Shown piece after piece: positions 18,159 through 26,612 of a stretch of DNA of 64,000 nucleotides (positions are counted from its first letter, which is position 1; each line of letters starts with the position of its first letter). This DNA comes from Pseudomonas sp. R5-89-07. GTDB lineage: Bacteria > Pseudomonadota > Gammaproteobacteria > Pseudomonadales > Pseudomonadaceae. The position numbers and the translations under genes were made by a program. The DNA lies in the NCBI RefSeq assembly GCF_003851685.1, contig NZ_CP027727.1, positions 682,001 to 746,000 on the forward strand, read 5' to 3'. A model generated the notes under the pieces. It saw only the letters and a list, made by a program, of their open reading frames with translations. It ran no database searches and had not been told where the DNA came from.

Positions 18159-18410
18159 ATGATCAAACTCACCCCCAATCCCCCCGTCCGGCTGTTCACC
18201 GTGGCCGACGGCATCAGCACCGAAGACCTGCTGGTCAATCTCAGCGAAACACTCGCCTCGGCCAATGCGCTGAGTTGCGACCTGGCCTTTGACCTGGAAG
18301 GATCGAAAAGAGAGGAGTTGCTGGGCGTCGCGCAGTTGATTGAGCTTGCCCAGTTGTTAGCCGAACGGGCTCATGATGGTGTCGGGCAGGCTACAGCGGC
18401 AGGCAGCTGA
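18159..18410 (+). CDS. DUF6124/DUF3077-like small protein
   Basis: 83 residues. It begins MIKLTPNPPVRLFTVADGIS, and the rest (LLVNLSETLASANALSCDLA, LIELAQLLAERA) follows the C-terminal half of DUF6124 proteins common in fluorescent pseudomonads. Those proteins normally carry an extra acidic or helical block of some 40 residues between TPNPP and the FTV segment, so this copy seems internally shortened. Function unknown; it is predicted to be helical and cytoplasmic. The ATG at 18159 has an AAGGAG ribosome-binding site; an in-frame upstream ATG at 18126 lies inside the leader and is rejected. Confidence 0.75.
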   Translation: MIKLTPNPPVRLFTVADGISTEDLLVNLSETLASANALSCDLAFDLEGSKREELLGVAQLIELAQLLAERAHDGVGQATAAGS

Positions 18411-18420
18411 TAACCCAGTC

Positions 18421-18532
18421 CAAATGTGGGAGGGGGCTTGCTCCCGATAGCGGTGGATCAGCCAACAATTCAGTGAATGACACGCCGCAATCGGGAGCAA
18501 GTCGAACCGTCGCACCGCCCCTCCCACATTGG
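18421..18532. repeat. REP doublet with an interrupted second copy
   Basis: The first copy is GTGGGAGGGGGCTTGCTCCC. The second copy reads ATCGGGAGCAAG, then about 16 foreign bases (TCGAACCGTCGCACCG), then CCCCTCCCACATT. The insertion breaks the hairpin of that half. Confidence 0.85.
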
Positions 18533-18543
18533 ATCGCTGTTGT

Positions 18544-19263
18544 TCAGCGAGAACGGATTGCCAGCAGCACCTCAGCCACGTTGGTGAATTCTCGATCCAC
18601 CGCCGCCAACACCGGTCGCTTCAACACCAACACCGGTAGCCCCTGTTCCCGCGCCACTTCGAGCTTCGGTTCGGTAGCCGTGCTGCCGCTGTTCTTGCTG
18701 ATCAGCACGTCGATCTGGCGGCGCTCAAACAGCGCACGTTCTTCGTCGATCAAAAACGGCCCGCGGGCGCCGATCACTTCACAACGCCCATTGCCCGGAT
18801 ACACATCCAGTGCGCGCAATGTCCAGAATTGCCCCTCAGGGATTTCCTCGAGGTGCTGTAACGGTTCGCGTCCCAGGGTAAACAGTGGCCGCTTGAAAGG
18901 CTCAAGCGCTTCGATCAGCTCGGCCCAGTCACTCACCTCACGCCAATCATCACCGGCCTGCGGCTGCCACGCGGGTCGGCGCAATGCCCAACATGGCACG
19001 CTGCACAGCTTCGCTGCCTCGGCTGCATTGCGGCTGATTTGCGCTGCATACGGGTGGGTCGCGTCGAGGATCAGGCTGATCTGTTCATCGCGAACGAATT
19101 GCGCCAAGCCTGCGGCGCCACCGTAACCACCGACCCGCACTTGGCAGGTGAGATCGGTAGGCACCCGCCCAACCCCGGCCAGGCTGTAGATATGCCCAGG
19201 CCCCAAGGTTCGCGCGATGGCCAGCGCTTCCGTCACGCCACCCAGCAGCAGAATCTTGTTCAT
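18544..19263 (-). CDS. cobK: Precorrin-6A reductase
   Basis: 239 residues. N-terminal nucleotide-binding segment [20 protein letters not shown]; further signatures are [26 protein letters not shown] and LISKNSGS, all typical of CobK/CbiJ. It reduces precorrin-6A to precorrin-6B with NADPH in aerobic cobalamin synthesis. Its ATG at 19263 overlaps the cobL stop by 4 bases; an upstream in-frame start inside cobL is rejected. Confidence 0.95.
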   Translation of the reverse strand: MNKILLLGGVTEALAIARTLGPGHIYSLAGVGRVPTDLTCQVRVGGYGGAAGLAQFVRDEQISLILDATHPYAAQISRNAAEAAKLCSVPCWALRRPAWQPQAGDDWREVSDWAELIEALEPFKRPLFTLGREPLQHLEEIPEGQFWTLRALDVYPGNGRCEVIGARGPFLIDEERALFERRQIDVLISKNSGSTATEPKLEVAREQGLPVLVLKRPVLAAVDREFTNVAEVLLAIRSR

Positions 19264-20465
19264 AGCGGCTTGACCACTTCCAGCAAGGTAATCGGCAATG
19301 CCTGGCGCCACGTATCGAACTCGCCCAACGGCTGCGCCTGGGCCACATGAACGCGCGTCAGTTCACCGCCGTGCTCCGCGCGCCAGTTCATCAGGGTCAT
19401 TTCGCTCTGCAGGGTGACGGCATTGGCAACCAAGCGCCCCCCCGGACGCAGCCGTTGCCAGCAGGTATCGAGTACGCCATCACGGGTGACGCCGCCACCG
19501 ATAAAGATCGCGTCCGGGGCTTCCAGGCCGTCCAATGCCTGCGGCGCGGTGCCGCGAACCAGTTGCAGGCCGGGTACGCCGAGCGCGTCACGGTTATATT
19601 CGATCAAGGCTTGGCGGCCTTCGTCGGCTTCGATCGCCAGTGCCCGGCAGCTTGAATGTGCGCGCATCCATTCGATGCCGATGGAGCCGCTGCCCGCGCC
19701 CACGTCCCAGAGCAGCTCGCCGGGCATCGGGGCGAGGCGGGCTAGGGTGATGGCGCGCACATCGCGTTTGGTCAGTTGGCCGTCGTGTTTGAAGGCCGCA
19801 TCCGGCAGGCCGGCGAGGCGCGACAGGCGCGGTGCGTCGGGATCGGCCAGGCAGTCGATGGCGAGCAGGTTAAGGTCGGCCACCGCTGGCTCACCCCACG
19901 ACTGCGCGATGCCGTCGATACGTCGCTCCTGCGCGCCGCCCAGGTGTTCAAACACGCTCAACCGGCTGGGGCCATAGCCGCGCTCGGCCAATAATGCGGC
20001 AATCAACGCCGGGCTGCTGCCGTCATTGCTCAACACCAGCAAGCGCACGCCACTGGCCAGGTGCGCATGGATCGCCGCCAACGGCCGGGCCACCACAGAC
20101 ACGCTCACCACCTCCTGCAACGGCCAGCCCAGCCGCGCCGCCGCCAGGGATACGGAGGAGGGCGCCGGCAAGATCAACAGTTCTTCAGTCGCCACCTGCC
20201 GCGCCAGGCTGGCGCCCACGCCGTAGAACATCGGATCACCGCTGGCCAGTACGCACACCGGCTCACCGCGCCGCGCCAGCACCGGCGCCAGGGAAAACGG
20301 GCTTGGCCATAACTGGCGCTCACCACTGATACACAGTGGTAAAAGGTCCAACTGGCGCTGAGCCCCTATAATCCGCGTGGCGCGCAGCAGGGCATGCCGG
20401 GCGTTTCTGCCCAGGCCCTTGAAGCCGTCTTCACCGATGCCTACTACCGTCAGCCAGGGCGACAT
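19260..20465 (-). CDS. cobL: Precorrin-6Y C5,15-methyltransferase (decarboxylating)
   Basis: 401 residues, a fusion equivalent to CbiE plus CbiT. The N-terminal half (1-205) is a tetrapyrrole methylase starting [19 protein letters not shown], with [16 protein letters not shown]. The C-terminal half (about 220-400) is a class I SAM fold with [20 protein letters not shown] and IFIGGGV. It methylates C5 and C15 and decarboxylates C12's acetate side chain. Divergent from cobG across about 95 bases. Confidence 0.96.
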   Translation of the reverse strand: MSPWLTVVGIGEDGFKGLGRNARHALLRATRIIGAQRQLDLLPLCISGERQLWPSPFSLAPVLARRGEPVCVLASGDPMFYGVGASLARQVATEELLILPAPSSVSLAAARLGWPLQEVVSVSVVARPLAAIHAHLASGVRLLVLSNDGSSPALIAALLAERGYGPSRLSVFEHLGGAQERRIDGIAQSWGEPAVADLNLLAIDCLADPDAPRLSRLAGLPDAAFKHDGQLTKRDVRAITLARLAPMPGELLWDVGAGSGSIGIEWMRAHSSCRALAIEADEGRQALIEYNRDALGVPGLQLVRGTAPQALDGLEAPDAIFIGGGVTRDGVLDTCWQRLRPGGRLVANAVTLQSEMTLMNWRAEHGGELTRVHVAQAQPLGEFDTWRQALPITLLEVVKPL

Positions 20466-20560
20466 ATCAATTCCTTGAACGACATCCGACGGGCAGGCTT
20501 TTCATGCCGCCGGACAAAGCAGGCATAATACCGCGCCTTTACCCGTCAACCGGTAGCCCC

Positions 20561-21850
20561 GTGAACCCAACGCCCGCTCTGAATACCTTGCGCCCCTCGG
20601 CTTGTCCGGGGTTGTTGCGTATCGTCCAGGCGCTGGACGGCGGCATCTGCCGGGTCAAACTGGCCGGTGGCGCCATCAGTGCAGCCCAGGCCAACGCCGT
20701 GGCGGACGCTGCCCAGGCTTACGCGGGCGGGGTGATCGAGGCGACCAACCGCGCCAACCTGCAGATTCGCGGGATCGGCGCCGAGCAGGACGCCCTCATC
20801 GCGATGCTGCTGGCGGTAGGCCTCGGCCCGAGCCACGCGGCCGGCGATGATGTGCGCAACCTGATGCTCAGCCCCAGCGCCGGCATCGACCCACAGATGC
20901 TGTTCGACACCCGCCCGCTGGCCGGGCAGATCCTCGCCATCCTGGAAAACCATCCGCGCTTTCATGAGCTGTCGGCAAAATTCGCCGTGCAACTGGATGG
21001 CTTCGAGGCCTTGGCGATGCTGGAGCATCATCACGACCTGTGGCTGTCGGCCTTCGAGCAAGCCGGTGAAACCCTGCTGGCGTTCGGCCTGGCCGGTTGC
21101 CCTGGGCAGGATGCGCCGTTGGCCGCGGTGCGATTGGACCAGGGCCATGCACTGGTGGTGGCGGTGCTGGAAGCCTTTCTCGACCTGGCCACGCCGGAAC
21201 AAACGCGCATGCGCCACCTGGCTGTGGATAAGTTACTGAGCCGCCTGAACGTGCCGCTACTGCCGGCGGACGGGTTCAAACGCCCGGCCAGCAGTGCGCC
21301 GGGCCACCTGGGCAGTTATCCACAGCACCAGCAAGACCTGTTCTATGTCGCCGCCGTCGCCCCCCTGGGCCGCCTGAACCCGGCGATGCTCAAGGGCGCC
21401 GCGCAACTTGCCAGCGAGCATGGCGACGCCACCTTGCGTTTCACTCCCTGGCAAGGCCTGTTGCTGCCCAACCTCACCCAGCCCGATGTGGTGATCGAGC
21501 AATTAACTCAATTGGGCTTTCTCTGCGCCGCCGACCAACCCCTGGCGCACATGATCGCTTGCACCGGTTCCAGCGGCTGCGGCAAAGGCCTGGCGGATAC
21601 CAAGACCGACGCCCTGCAATTGGCCGCCCTGCAACCTGGTCACGCCGTTCACCTGTCCGGTTGCCCGCGCTCCTGCGCCGCCGCGCACACCGCACCGGTG
21701 ACCTTGCTGGCGGTGAGCCCCGGCCACTACGACCTCTATTTTCGCGACGCAGCCCATCCAGGTTTTGGCCGGCTGCACGCGCGCACCCTTTCTATTGAAG
21801 CGACGGGCGCCTTGCTGCGCGCTCGCCCACGGAGCAACACCGATGATTGA
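20561..21850 (+). CDS. cobG: Precorrin-3B synthase (ferredoxin-dependent mono-oxygenase)
   Basis: About 429 residues from the GTG at 20561; an in-frame ATG at 20504 is possible but would place a promoter-like CATAAT inside the gene. It has the nitrite/sulfite reductase fold, with a [4Fe-4S]-siroheme type cysteine set CTGSSGC...SGCPRSC near residues 335-380. CobG forms the gamma-lactone of precorrin-3B using molecular oxygen, marking the aerobic pathway. It is the first of four tightly packed plus-strand genes. Confidence 0.94.
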   Translation: MNPTPALNTLRPSACPGLLRIVQALDGGICRVKLAGGAISAAQANAVADAAQAYAGGVIEATNRANLQIRGIGAEQDALIAMLLAVGLGPSHAAGDDVRNLMLSPSAGIDPQMLFDTRPLAGQILAILENHPRFHELSAKFAVQLDGFEALAMLEHHHDLWLSAFEQAGETLLAFGLAGCPGQDAPLAAVRLDQGHALVVAVLEAFLDLATPEQTRMRHLAVDKLLSRLNVPLLPADGFKRPASSAPGHLGSYPQHQQDLFYVAAVAPLGRLNPAMLKGAAQLASEHGDATLRFTPWQGLLLPNLTQPDVVIEQLTQLGFLCAADQPLAHMIACTGSSGCGKGLADTKTDALQLAALQPGHAVHLSGCPRSCAAAHTAPVTLLAVSPGHYDLYFRDAAHPGFGRLHARTLSIEATGALLRARPRSNTDD

Positions 21851-22469
21851 TTACATCCGCGACGGTCAGGAGATCTACCGCAACTCCTTCGCCATTATTC
21901 GCGCGGAAGCCAAGTTGGAGCGTATCCCGGCCGATCTGGAAAAACTCGCGGTGCGGGTGATTCATGCCTGCGGCATGGTCGAGGCCATCGACGGCCTGCA
22001 GTTTTCCGAGGGCGCAGGCAAGGCCGGGCGCGAAGCGCTGGCGGCGGGCGCGCCAATTCTGTGCGATGCGCGGATGGTCTCCGAAGGCGTGACCCGTGCG
22101 CGCCTGCCGGCCAACAACCCGGTGATCTGCACCTTGCGCGACGACAGCGTGCCGGAGCTGGCGCGGGAGCTGGGCAATACACGTTCCGCAGCAGCCCTGG
22201 AACTATGGCGCCCGCACCTGGCCGGTAGCGTGGTGGTGATCGGCAACGCGCCGACCGCCTTGTTCTACCTGTTGGAGATGCTTGATGCCGGCGCGCCGAA
22301 ACCGGCGCTGATCCTGGGCTTTCCGGTGGGTTTTGTTGGTGCCGCCGAATCCAAGGCAATGCTCGCCGCTGACAGTCGCGGCGTGCCGTTCGTGATCATG
22401 CAGGGCCGCCTGGGTGGCAGCGCCATGGCCGCCGCCGCCGTCAATGCGCTCGCCACGGAGGTTGAATAA
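21843..22469 (+). CDS. cobH: Precorrin-8X methylmutase
   Basis: 208 residues. Starts [20 protein letters not shown]; the catalytic histidine lies in [11 protein letters not shown]; conserved [13 protein letters not shown] and [13 protein letters not shown] follow. It moves the C11 methyl to C12, giving hydrogenobyrinate. Its start lies 8 bases inside cobG. Confidence 0.97.
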   Translation: MIDYIRDGQEIYRNSFAIIRAEAKLERIPADLEKLAVRVIHACGMVEAIDGLQFSEGAGKAGREALAAGAPILCDARMVSEGVTRARLPANNPVICTLRDDSVPELARELGNTRSAAALELWRPHLAGSVVVIGNAPTALFYLLEMLDAGAPKPALILGFPVGFVGAAESKAMLAADSRGVPFVIMQGRLGGSAMAAAAVNALATEVE

Positions 22470-23200
22470 TGCACGCACGCGGACGTCTGATCGGCCTGGG
22501 CGTGGGCCCCGGTGACCCGGAACTGATCACCCTCAAGGCGCTGCGCCTGCTGCGCGAGTCGCCGGTGGTGGCGTACTTCGTGGCCAAGGGCAAGAAGGGT
22601 AACGCCTTCGGCATCATCGAAGACCATCTGGTGCCCCAGCAAACCCTGATGCCGCTGGTGTATCCGGTGACCACCGAGGCGCTGCCGGCACCGCTGTCCT
22701 ATGAACAGGTGATTAGCGACTTCTACGACACGGCCAGCGTCGACGTGGCCGCGCATTTGGATGCGGGCCGCGACGTGGCGGTGATCTGCGAAGGCGATCC
22801 GTTCTTCTACGGCTCCTACATGTACCTGCACGACCGCCTCGCCGAGCGCTATGAAGCGCAAGTGATTCCAGGCGTGTGTTCGATGCTGGGCGGCGCTTCG
22901 GTATTGGGCGCGCCGCTGGTGTATCGCAATCAGAGCCTGTCGGTGCTGTCGGGCGTGTTGCCTCACGATGACCTCAAGCGCCGGCTGGCCGACGCGGATG
23001 CGGCGGTGATCATGAAGCTGGGGCGCAACTTCCCCAAGGTGCGCCAGGTGTTGGAAGAACTCGGCCTGGCCGGGCGTGCGCTGTACGTGGAGCGCGCCAC
23101 CATGGCCAACCAGAAGATCGTGCCGCTGGACCAGGTGGAGCCGATGTCGTCGCCGTATTTCTCGTTGATCATCGTGCCCGGTGAACGGTGGCAAGGTTGA
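22469..23200 (+). CDS. cobI: Precorrin-2 C20-methyltransferase
   Basis: 243 residues of tetrapyrrole methylase fold. N-terminal [20 protein letters not shown], then [16 protein letters not shown] and [12 protein letters not shown] are the SAM-binding signatures. The start codon shares a base with the cobH stop (TAATG). Confidence 0.97.
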   Translation: MHARGRLIGLGVGPGDPELITLKALRLLRESPVVAYFVAKGKKGNAFGIIEDHLVPQQTLMPLVYPVTTEALPAPLSYEQVISDFYDTASVDVAAHLDAGRDVAVICEGDPFFYGSYMYLHDRLAERYEAQVIPGVCSMLGGASVLGAPLVYRNQSLSVLSGVLPHDDLKRRLADADAAVIMKLGRNFPKVRQVLEELGLAGRALYVERATMANQKIVPLDQVEPMSSPYFSLIIVPGERWQG

Positions 23201-24837
23201 TGAGCCCGGCGATTGTCATCCTGGGCCAGGGCAGCCTGGCAACCGCGCGCCGGATCCAGCAGCTTTACCCGGCTGCGCTGATCCACGGCCTGGACGGTCG
23301 GGTTGAAGGTGCAGACCAGAACTACAGCGAATTCGGCGCCACGCTGCGCCAGCTCTACCAGCAGGGCACGCCGCTGATTGCGCTGTGCGCCGCCGGCATT
23401 GTCATCCGTACCCTTGCGCCGCTGTTGCTCGAAAAAGGTGAGGAGCCGGCAGTGCTGGCCGTCGCCGAAGACGGCAGCGCCGTGGTGCCACTGCTGGGTG
23501 GCCTGGGCGGCGTGAACGTGATGGCGCGGGACATTGCCGCTGCGCTGGGCGTGGCGGCAGCGATCACCACCAGCGGCGAGTTGCGCTTCGGCACCTGCCT
23601 GCTCAACCCGCCCAAGGGATATGCATTGGCGGACCTGGAACTGGGCAAGCGCTTTGTTTCGGACCTGCTGGCCGGTGAAAGCGTGCGCATCGAAGGCGCG
23701 GCGCCCTGGCTGGACCAGGCCAACCTGCCGCAGGACCCGCACGCCCGCCTGGCGATTCATGTCGGCAGTGCCGAGCGTGCGCCCGCCGCCAACGAATTGC
23801 TGATTTACCCGAAGACGGTGTGCGTCACCTGCAAGCCGGGTGAGCACCTGGCGGCCCGTGTACGCACGGCCTTGAACGAAGCGGGCATTGCCGTGCAATC
23901 GCTGGCGTGCCTGCTGGCGAGCGACCTGCAGATGGCCGAAGCGTCATTGCATGAGGCCGCGCTGGCGCTGGGCGTGCCGCTGCGGTTTGCCCCGCTTGCG
24001 CCGCACGCAGACATCAGCATCAGCGTGGCTGAACAGCCCTTGGATTTGCCACAGATAGGCCGCCCACGCGGGCGCCTCGCCGTGATCGGCCTCGGCCCTG
24101 GCGCCGCCGACTTGATGGTGCCGGCCGTCAAGGCCGAGTTGGTACGTTGCACCGATGTGCTGGGCTATGAAACCTACGTGCGCATGGCCGGGCCGTTCCG
24201 TGATGACCAGGTGCAGCACTGCACCGACAACCGCGAAGAAATGCAGCGCGCCCGCCACGCCTTCGAACTGGCCGCCCAAGGGCGCTCGGTGGTGGTGGTG
24301 TCGTCCGGCGACCCGGGTGTGTTCGCCATGGCGGCTGCGGTGATCGAGGCGTTGCATGAGTCCAGCGACCCCGCCTGGCACCAGGTCGACCTGCAGATCC
24401 TGCCTGGCGTCTCGGCGTCGCTGGCCACCGCTGCCCAGGCCGGCGCGCCGCTGGGGCATGATTTTTGTGTGATGTCGCTGTCGGACAACCTCAAGCCGTG
24501 GTCGATCATCGAAAAGCGCCTGGACCTCGCGTCCCAGGCCGACCTGGCGTTGGCGTTCTACAATCCGATTTCCCGAGCGCGGCCGTGGCAACTGGGGCGT
24601 GCGCTGGAGATCGTCGCGCAGCACCGCACGCCTGAAACGCCGGTGGTGCTGGGCCGCGATATCGGTCGTCCCGGCCAGACACTGCGCGTCACCACGCTGG
24701 GGCAGCTCACCCCGGGCCAGGTGGACATGCGCACCATGGTGCTGGTCGGCTCGTCCACCACCTGCACGTTTGCGCGTGCCGGCGGCGGGGAGTGGGTGTA
24801 CACACCGCGCTGGTACGGTGATAAACCCGCCTCCTGA
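23200..24837 (+). CDS. cobJ: CbiG-like domain fused to precorrin-3B C17-methyltransferase
   Basis: 545 residues. Residues 1-275 are CbiG/CobE-like: CAAGIVIRTLAPLL and LLGGLGGVNVMARDIA in the central part, then VCVTCKPGEHLAARV in the CobE part. Residues about 290-545 are the CobJ methylase: LAVIGLGPGAADLMVP, VSSGDPGVFAMAAAVIEAL and LALAFYNPISRARPWQLG. CobJ methylates C17 with ring contraction. Fusion to CbiG is known in pseudomonads. The ATG overlaps the cobI stop (TGATG). A terminator follows 22 bases after the stop. Confidence 0.95.
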   Translation: MSPAIVILGQGSLATARRIQQLYPAALIHGLDGRVEGADQNYSEFGATLRQLYQQGTPLIALCAAGIVIRTLAPLLLEKGEEPAVLAVAEDGSAVVPLLGGLGGVNVMARDIAAALGVAAAITTSGELRFGTCLLNPPKGYALADLELGKRFVSDLLAGESVRIEGAAPWLDQANLPQDPHARLAIHVGSAERAPAANELLIYPKTVCVTCKPGEHLAARVRTALNEAGIAVQSLACLLASDLQMAEASLHEAALALGVPLRFAPLAPHADISISVAEQPLDLPQIGRPRGRLAVIGLGPGAADLMVPAVKAELVRCTDVLGYETYVRMAGPFRDDQVQHCTDNREEMQRARHAFELAAQGRSVVVVSSGDPGVFAMAAAVIEALHESSDPAWHQVDLQILPGVSASLATAAQAGAPLGHDFCVMSLSDNLKPWSIIEKRLDLASQADLALAFYNPISRARPWQLGRALEIVAQHRTPETPVVLGRDIGRPGQTLRVTTLGQLTPGQVDMRTMVLVGSSTTCTFARAGGGEWVYTPRWYGDKPAS

Positions 24838-24858
24838 AAACGCCGAGGCGATGGCCGG

Positions 24859-24910
24859 AAAGCTCCGAATGACTCAAGGATTTTCCTGCGGTTGTTCGGA
24901 GCTTTTTCTT
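24859..24910 (+). terminator. Rho-independent terminator after cobJ
   Basis: AAAGCTCCGAA (24859-24869) pairs with TTCGGAGCTTT (24895-24905), followed by a T-rich run (TTCTTTTT). The loop is long, about 25 bases. It closes the cobGHIJ operon. Confidence 0.75.
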
Positions 24911-25074
24911 TTTCTCACGCAGAAACAATGAAGCCCTTGCTTGATGCCGCGCTGTTACTGGGCGTCACGTTCCGGCGCGCCGCGACAAGGGATGTTTGTC
25001 GCCTGGAAAGCCTGGAGGTGGGTGGACTAGTGTGGTTACAAGCCCCGAGTCGGGGCGTATGTGGAGAGTTGAAA

Positions 25075-25854
25075 ATGGAGCGACATCACAGAAGGATCAA
25101 CACTAAAAAGAGGCGCAAGCTGATCGCCGCCTACAAATTGCCGGGTGCGCCAGGAAGTCCCGCAGCGCTACCGCGGGACACCGACGATGACTGCAATGCG
25201 GCGGTGGTCAACAACGGCGTGATTTCATTTGCCGAGGGGCTTTCCGGGCTCAACCGCGAATACATCCGCAAAAGCTACCTGTTGGCCAGCAGCTATGTCA
25301 GCGATGTATTGAAAATCAACCGGGGCAGCGAGGCCTGGTACGACGAATTCATTAAAGTGATGACCAGCTTGGGCTGGTTGCCGATACGTAGCCGCTTCGA
25401 GCGGGTCTCACGTTCGGGCAAGGGCCTGACGGTGCAACTGGCGGCGCTCAATATCATCGGCGCGATGCTTGCCTCGATGTCTGTTTCGGGGCCGCTGCTG
25501 AGCATGCTGCCGAAACTGGCGGCGGATGCGCTGGAGGCCTTGAAGCAACAGCCGGCATCTTTCGAATTGTTCAAACGCAACAGCACGGTGCACGAGGGCG
25601 GCGATTTTGGCCTGGCTTCCTGCGCCGAGAAGGACGGCGAATTGATGATGGTGCTGGTGACCTACAGCACCCACGGTGTGGACAAGCAGGTGGGGCTGCC
25701 CTTGCTGGAGTGGGACAGTTCCTCGTTCGAAGCTTTCAGCGGGCAAACCTGCCTGGTGCTGAATACCTCGATGGTCAACGAGAAAACTATCCAGCTGATG
25801 CGCGAGAGCGCGGGCGATAAGGTGCAGCAGGCGATTGCCCAATACCGGATCTAA
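25075..25854 (+). CDS. Hypothetical protein of unknown function
   Basis: 259 residues, not recognised. The N-terminal 25 residues are very basic (MERHHRRINTKKRRKL). The middle has a hydrophobic stretch (LAALNIIGAMLASMSVSGPL, about 122-141) that could be a membrane or hairpin segment, and the C-terminal part reads like a globular alpha/beta domain. No signal peptide. The ATG at 25075 has a GGAGA ribosome-binding site; a longer frame to 24892 runs back into the cobJ terminator and is rejected. Its stop overlaps that of the convergent marC-like gene by 4 bases. A basic tail followed by a hydrophobic hairpin is also seen in some secreted effectors, but nothing here proves that. Confidence 0.7.
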   Translation: MERHHRRINTKKRRKLIAAYKLPGAPGSPAALPRDTDDDCNAAVVNNGVISFAEGLSGLNREYIRKSYLLASSYVSDVLKINRGSEAWYDEFIKVMTSLGWLPIRSRFERVSRSGKGLTVQLAALNIIGAMLASMSVSGPLLSMLPKLAADALEALKQQPASFELFKRNSTVHEGGDFGLASCAEKDGELMMVLVTYSTHGVDKQVGLPLLEWDSSSFEAFSGQTCLVLNTSMVNEKTIQLMRESAGDKVQQAIAQYRI

Positions 25855-26447
25855 GGCACCAGGTAACCGCGCACGCCGGTAAAGATGATTTGCGCGGCCA
25901 GGGCACACACGAACAACCCCATCAACCGGCTGACAATCTGCAAGCCCTGGTCGCCGAGAATCCGCTCGATCCGATTGGACAGGTACAGCACCACGCCCAC
26001 GGTGAGGCTGGCCAGGGCGATGCTGAGGATGGCCGTGAGCTTGTCGTCCCAATGGGGCTGGCTCACCCCCATCACCAGCAGCGCACCGATGGTACCGGGG
26101 CCGACCGTCAGCGGGATGGTCAGCGGCACGATGGTCACGTCCTGCTGCACGTTATCGGTCTGCACCGCCGACTTGCCCTGGGCCATGCCCAGCGCGGAAA
26201 TAAACAGCACACTGCCGGCACCGATGCGGAACGCGTCCACGGTAATGCCGAACACACTGAAAATCACCCGGCCGAACAGGTACAACAGCACGCTCGACAC
26301 CAGGGTCGCCAGCGCGACTTTCCAGGCCAGGCGCCGCCGCTCCTTGCTGGAATAGCCACGCGTCAGGCTGATAAAGCAGGACAGCACGAAGAACGGGCTA
26401 TAGAGCACCAGCATCTTCAGGTAAACGCTGAATAACACGTGGAGCAT
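25851..26447 (-). CDS. MarC/NAAT-family integral membrane protein
   Basis: 198 residues with six hydrophobic segments. Family signatures include YSPFFVLSCFISLTRGYS, PLTIPLTVGPGTIGALLVMG and the terminal IIFTGVRGYL. MarC proteins are of unclear transport function. The frame is open to 26606, but that extension translates a REP element, so the ATG at 26447 (MLHVLFSVYLKML) is taken. Confidence 0.9.
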   Translation of the reverse strand: MLHVLFSVYLKMLVLYSPFFVLSCFISLTRGYSSKERRRLAWKVALATLVSSVLLYLFGRVIFSVFGITVDAFRIGAGSVLFISALGMAQGKSAVQTDNVQQDVTIVPLTIPLTVGPGTIGALLVMGVSQPHWDDKLTAILSIALASLTVGVVLYLSNRIERILGDQGLQIVSRLMGLFVCALAAQIIFTGVRGYLVP

Positions 26448-26502
26448 GAGCGCGGCTCGCGGCAGTAGAAGAAGTGTCGAGAGTCTAACAGGCGACATGA
26501 CA

Positions 26503-26599
26503 CAAATGTGGGAGGGGGCTTGCCCCCGATAGCGGTTTGTCAGTGACAGATACTGAGCCTGACACACTGCAATCGGGGGCAAGCCCCCTCCCACATTTG
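26503..26599. repeat. REP doublet between marC-like gene and retS
   Basis: Inverted CAAATGTGGGAGGGGGCTTG copies around a 40-base spacer containing CTGACACACTGCAATCGG, a spacer end shared with the element at 39005. It lies just past the retS stop. Confidence 0.92.
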
Positions 26600-26612
26600 A
26601 TCGCATTCCAAG

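Noticed and set aside
20466..20560. Cobalamin riboswitch upstream of cobG or cobL
   Set aside because: The gap is only about 95 bases and no B12-box-like sequence is visible.
26448..26606. N-terminal extension of the marC-like gene
   Set aside because: It translates a REP copy (GGGLPPIA... RGQAPSH), the same peptide that recurs before the MATE gene and elsewhere.
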